Part shown: positions 59,757 to 64,000 of the stretch, piece by piece
How positions within the stretch are numbered: the first letter of the stretch is position 1
Layout of the letters: each line of letters begins with the position of its first letter
Notes under the pieces: generated by a model
What the model was told of the DNA's origin: nothing
Database searches by the model: none
What the model saw: the letters and a program-made list of their open reading frames with translations, nothing else
Translations under genes and position numbers: made by a program
NCBI GenBank assembly: GCA_014529385.2
Contig: CM043964.1
Coordinates: forward strand, 110,325,165-110,389,164
Length of the DNA stretch: 64,000 nucleotides
Reading direction: 5' to 3'
From: Adiantum capillus-veneris
Lineage: Eukaryota > Streptophyta > Polypodiopsida > Polypodiales > Pteridaceae

Positions 59757-60063
59757 TGAACCAATGGCTAATTGGATTAGTGGATGTCGTTTAAAGAAAT
59801 ACAATTTGCCATTAACCAATGAGTTGCTAGAAAGAATGCTTGCAGCCAAACAAAGGAAGATCAAACGACAGCAGGTTATTGATGAATCCCAAGAGGAAGC
59901 TCGGCTTTGGGTACTCAAGCGGAAAGCTTCTCTCAAGAATCAACAGATACCAATTTCCATCAACACTTTGGAAATAGATGATCAACATTGGGAATTACCT
60001 AAAGACGCAGTTTCACCAGATGATGACTGGTTAGACGGAATGGATCTGTGTATCAAAGTATAG
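59757..60063 (+). pseudogene. C-terminal pol extension of the integrase fragment
   Basis: Reads CEPMANWISGCRLKKYNLPL, then TNELLERMLAAKQRKIKRQQ, the usual end of this gypsy lineage (a short module ending ...NG.RLKKYY), then an acidic tail to a stop at 60063. Confidence 0.6.
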
Positions 60064-60082
60064 TTCAACAATCATAGCACCA

Positions 60083-60725
60083 ATGCTTTGGTCGATAGTC
60101 AGTTATTCCACATACAGGAAGGCCACAAGTCAAGCATTGATGGCAAACAAGAACCCAACTCCAACATTGGGAGTAGTCAACTTGAACGTGATAGTACATA
60201 GATGTTCTTGTCCTCATCAGTTTATATGCTTACTAGATGAACACATGAATGAGACAATGATTCTTGGAATTCCCTAGATGCGTACATACAAAGCAGTACC
60301 AGATTGGGATACGAATCAACTACAGCTATCATCTAAAGGAGGGCAACTCATTGTTCCAATTGCACCAAGCAAGGAGGAATGGAAAAGAAGCAATCAACAG
60401 ACAAATCCACAAAGTCAAACTTCTCCATCCCCTTGACAATCAAATGCTACATGTAGCATGCAAGGAGTTAGGAAAATTTGGGTATCTAAAGCACAGCTTA
60501 AGGATAAACCGGTTCAGATATGGGTGCCTAAAACTTCACCGACAAGACAAAAGAAGGTTCCAAGGATTAAAACACAGAGACGAGCATCTCCGAGCAAGGA
60601 ACCTAACATGGAAAGGGTTTGGAAGAAAAATGAGCACTTATCTTCTCCACAATCCGTGAAACCAATGAAACAATGGCGAGTTAAGTCTCAACAGACTCCA
60701 CCACACCATGCAGCACCACGCTGAC
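60083..60725 (+). pseudogene. Protease-like and basic linker fragment
   Basis: One frame with stops: MNETMILGIP, stop, MRTYKAVPDWDTNQLQLSSK, resembling the closing ILGIPWM motif of retroviral-type aspartic proteases, then a KR-rich linker with repeated IWVSKAQLKDKP / IWVPKTSPTRQKK units. Its place after integrase is unexpected for a single gypsy element. Confidence 0.4.
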
Positions 60726-60869
60726 CAAATTACCAATGGCGAGAAAAAGCTCGACAACAGTCAAAAGTGCTACCAGCAGCTCAAGAAATCAACGTGCTAA
60801 AGCACCCTAATGGTACAATCAAACAAAGAGCACACAAGCTATAAGATTTTCTCTTTGGAAGACATTAGC

Positions 60870-61105
60870 AGCATCACACACACACACACACTCTCTCTCT
60901 CTCTCTCTCTCTCACGCATACACACACACACAACGAGATGAAGAAGAAGAAGATGGAGATGGAGCAAGAGCACTCTTCAATTGCACAAATGAAAGAATGA
61001 GTGAATTTTAGGTTTAGTTGACTTTTATATGAGCTCGCCCCATTCACACTTGGGCACCCATGCTTAGCCAACTAACCCTTGAATGTTCCAGTTAGAGTGC
61101 GCCTC
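60870..61105 (-). mobile_element. LTR-2 fragment
   Basis: Matches 52202-52463 of the complete LTR-2 (shared agatggagatggagcaagag, gtgaattttaggtttagttg, cattcacacttgggc), including the TATA-like segment at 61023-61032. It stops abruptly after gagtgcgcctc. Confidence 0.85.
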
Positions 61106-61804
61106 GACATCGAAAACCCTTGAGTTAATTACTCAAGACCCAGCTCTTGCACAACATATTGGTTTGAATTGCATTGGTTTTCATATCATGGTAGAACCAA
61201 TCATGGCAATGCATAGACACGATTATTCAACCCATGCACACAGTCGTCCCGGAGTATGCCATCTAGGAGGGGTGGAAGGGCACTAAGTACTAAGTACTAA
61301 GTAATTAAGGGCAATGTTTGAAGAGGGAGGAAAAAGTTTGATGTTAACCTGTGATTTTTGTAAAATTACCTAATAATTTCCTTATAATTTATCATCAAGG
61401 GAAAAGTCACCGTTAATATCTTTTCGATCAGTGTAAATAGTGTATATACTATCAGAAAATCATCAAAAATAGTCATTTTTTGGGTATTTTTCATCATTTG
61501 TGTTGATAATGAGGCTTAAAAATGGAGAAATCCAACAAAAAAACAATAAGCTGTGTTCAAGGTATTTTCTTAATTATTGGATTTTTACTTTACTTTTTTA
61601 AAGCATTTTGCTATTTTCTTCGATTTTTTCAAATAAATAGGTCAAAAATTAATAATAAATAGCAGGGAAGCTCAGATGGAAAAATGGAAGACACGATGGT
61701 GATAAAAAAGACAAGGCGAACAAGTACAAAATTTTTCAATAAAATTAGAAGATTGGAGCGGGAAGCCTAAATTAGCCGGCCAGGCCAATTTTTTGGGTAT
61801 GCCT
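61106..61804. other. AT-rich sequence without genes
   Basis: No coding frame is supported. It consists of T- and A-rich runs with no clear repeat. Confidence 0.6.
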
Positions 61805-63714
61805 CTGATGCTGCACCATGCAGTATCTCAGTCAGTAAAGTGGTGCACTTCTCCACTGAGAGGCCAGGACTAACCGTGCATAGACGGCTATAGATCTCCT
61901 TTGTATAAACTGAGTCAGTCTCTGGTGTAAATGTATACAGGTATGTGACCTACCTCCTGATGTCTGGGCTGTCCTATACTGAAATGAAACAGAAAATGTC
62001 AAAAGTGCACGATCCACTGCTACGCCCACTGGTCTGGCTCCCACTATAAAATCTTGAATACAAGGAATAAAGCTCGGCTGTGCCATAACATAGTCCACTG
62101 TATTGGCCCCGTGTCTGTGTAGAAAGCATGTGAAACCGGCTGCTCCAGGAAATCGCTGTAGGCCATTAAGTATGGCTAACCTATGTGCAATCGTCATCTC
62201 CGCGAGGTATCTCCCATACTCCGTCTGCTCTCTGTCATGTGAGCATTTGTCAAGCCCCAACTCCCCCGAATCCAACTCTCTTAAGCATCTCATCTGAAGT
62301 GTCGTAGAAGACTGTCTGAGAGTTGCCCGCTCGGGCATTGAAGTCCCCTAGGAGGATGATATCACCATCCCTAGAAAACTCCCATATATCATCATCTAGT
62401 ATAGAGAAAGGCGACTGTCCTCTGGATGCAGCATATACTGACGTACTGGGGAGGAAGTAACATATGACAATGTATAGAAATCGGCGTGTGTCAGCTCTCA
62501 GTCTCACCCACATGTATCTAGCATGATCATCTCTCCGTACAATATGTAGTAGTGGCTATAACCCCTCCCTAAATAACACTGCTACTCCTCCTGAACCTCT
62601 ACTCCCATGCTTAGATCTTGCGACTGTCCTGTCGGCGGTCTCCCATATGTATCCCACCACATGTGGCATAAGCTGTCCGGGGGTCTGATGCGTCTCTGAG
62701 AAGAAAACAATGTCCCAGTCTTTGAAACTGTCCTCAAAGGCACCAACGTCCAACCTCATAGATCCATTACAATTCCAAGTAGCCATCCTCAGTGTGCTCC
62801 CATAGGTCTCACACCGTCACTTAGAGCGCCGCTCTACAATCACCACCCTACCATCTCTGTAAAAGGCCATCTTTCCCTTCTCCCTTGCCGCTGTAATCTC
62901 TGGCATTACCTCTCGCATATGCGCAAGCTGTGAGAGAGTGAGATCATCACCGAGAAAAATACCTATCTTCATGAGAGTAGGTCTCTTTCTCAAGAATTCC
63001 TTCTTCTCTTCCAAGGAGGGGAAGCGTAGTATGAGGGCTCTCCCTTTGGAAGATTCTCCCGGGCCATCACTCTTCTTGCCCACTCTCCATGCCTTTGTGT
63101 GTGAAGGCTTGTCCACCCCCATCATGGATGTGAGGCTTGTGACCTCTTTTTCCACATTGTTTTTGTCCTTGAGGCCGGTTACCCTCACATGTAGAGCCCG
63201 CATCCTCCTCCTTTGTTCCTCTTCGAGGGTCATGTTAATAGAGTGAGTGTACAAGGAGCTTCCTTACTTTTCCCTTTCTTGGCAACCTCAATCCATTTTT
63301 CGGCCTCCTCTACTTTCTTTTGTGTTGCGGAGATGACCGCAGCCCATGACTTGTTCTCCTCACCTTCCTTGATTCCCGTATTTTTTCTCTCATGGTATTC
63401 AATTCTTCCATCATGGATGGCTGAATTTCGCCTTCTTCGAGCTGCCCACTTCTTGCTTGTAGATTTCGGATGATAGAATCTTGGATGACCACTTTCTCCT
63501 CGAGCGAAGCGATCCTCCTACACATGCCATCTCTTTCTTCGGTCCATCTTTGAAAAATAGTGCTCCTCTCCTTCCTCCACTCTTCAACTTCGTTTCTCCA
63601 TTCTCTCATTTCCTTCTCTATCGCCGACATCCTTTTCCCTGTCCGCATGAAAGAGGCTTTGTGGGTGGCCGATGAGGGATCCGTCTTCTTACCCGTGGGG
63701 AAAGCCGTTGGCAC
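61805..63714 (-). mobile_element. LINE-3: ORF1 and endonuclease only, 3' truncated
   Basis: Minus strand, in order. ORF1 part one is 63714-63310: a coiled coil with [20 protein letters not shown] and VIQDSIIRNLQARSGQLEEG. Part two is 63254-62817: an RNA-binding LINE ORF1 domain with RALILRFPSLEEKKEFLRKR, IGIFLGDDLTLSQLAHMREV and AREKGKMAFYRDGRVVIVER. The endonuclease follows: MATWNCNGSMRLDVGAFEDS, VFFSETHQTPGQLMPHVVGY, GSGGVAVLFREGL (62786-62556); DIILLGDFNARAG (62513-62250); HGANTVDYVMAQPSFIPCIQ (62338-61832). Sequence similarity ends near 61805, before any reverse transcriptase. At least three frame changes. The ORF1 parts are the better preserved. Confidence 0.85.
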
Positions 63715-63725
63715 TTCTTCGACGC

Positions 63726-64000
<275 letters not shown>

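Overview
This window is plant nuclear DNA built almost entirely of mobile elements and decayed genes. Plant origin is supported by a Dof zinc-finger remnant (found only in green plants), LTR retrotransposons with plant-type primer sites (tRNA-Asp and tRNA-iMet), a MULE transposase with plant-like GT-AG introns, and long (CT)n/(GA)n/(CA)n arrays. I cannot name the species. The mix of degenerate LINEs, chromovirus-like gypsy elements and MULEs would suit a large fern or other seed-free plant genome, but that is a guess.

Layout. 1-5704: the 5' part of a minus-strand LTR retrotransposon (Gypsy-1): LTR, primer site, a leader with repeated 16-bp palindromes, an unknown 391-codon ORF and an open gag. 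5705-12600: an LTR-2 fragment, then sequence with no recognisable gene. 12600-14400: an unknown 340-codon ORF ending in a tandem duplication. 14658-18823: decayed LINE-1 (plus strand). 18824-34264: a three-level nest. LINE-2 (minus) is split by Gypsy-2 (19359-32397, target duplication ctgta on both sides), and Gypsy-2 is split inside the end of its pol gene by Gypsy-3 (23496-31203, target duplication aggag on both sides, two 1.5-kb LTRs, nearly intact coding). 34265-35119: a gag fragment fused in frame to LINE-2. 35847-39351: a four-exon MULE transposase, intact except for one stop codon. 39352-43738: AT-rich and CA/GT-rich repeats with a striking GC-rich foldback element at 42149-42565.

43739-47753 and 54026-58274 hold two diverged copies of a roughly 14-exon gene family that I do not recognise as a described plant family. 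Both copies carry a DGNHR motif resembling ParB/sulfiredoxin-fold domains near the N terminus. Both end in what reads as a DNA methyltransferase Rossmann core arranged in the beta-class order (degenerate motif IV DFPT first, glycine-rich motif I DxFSGCG last). Intron positions match between copies. Each copy is damaged independently by stops or frameshifts. Copy A lies among five same-orientation copies of a short repeat, two upstream and three downstream. This is the best candidate for an undescribed system.

Between and after these lie a small intact gene of unknown function with a TATA box and poly(A) signal (49314-49670 minus), a complete LTR-2 with tRNA-Asp primer site (51948-52608), a broken Dof gene (52904-53450 minus), a decayed gypsy integrase region (58836-60725), an LTR-2 fragment, a LINE-3 piece holding only ORF1 and endonuclease (61805-63714 minus), and a closing (AT)n tract.

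All exon, LTR and motif calls were made by reading the sequence. No database or structure search was run. Element names (Gypsy-1/2/3, LINE-1/2/3, LTR-2, copy A/B) are local labels.
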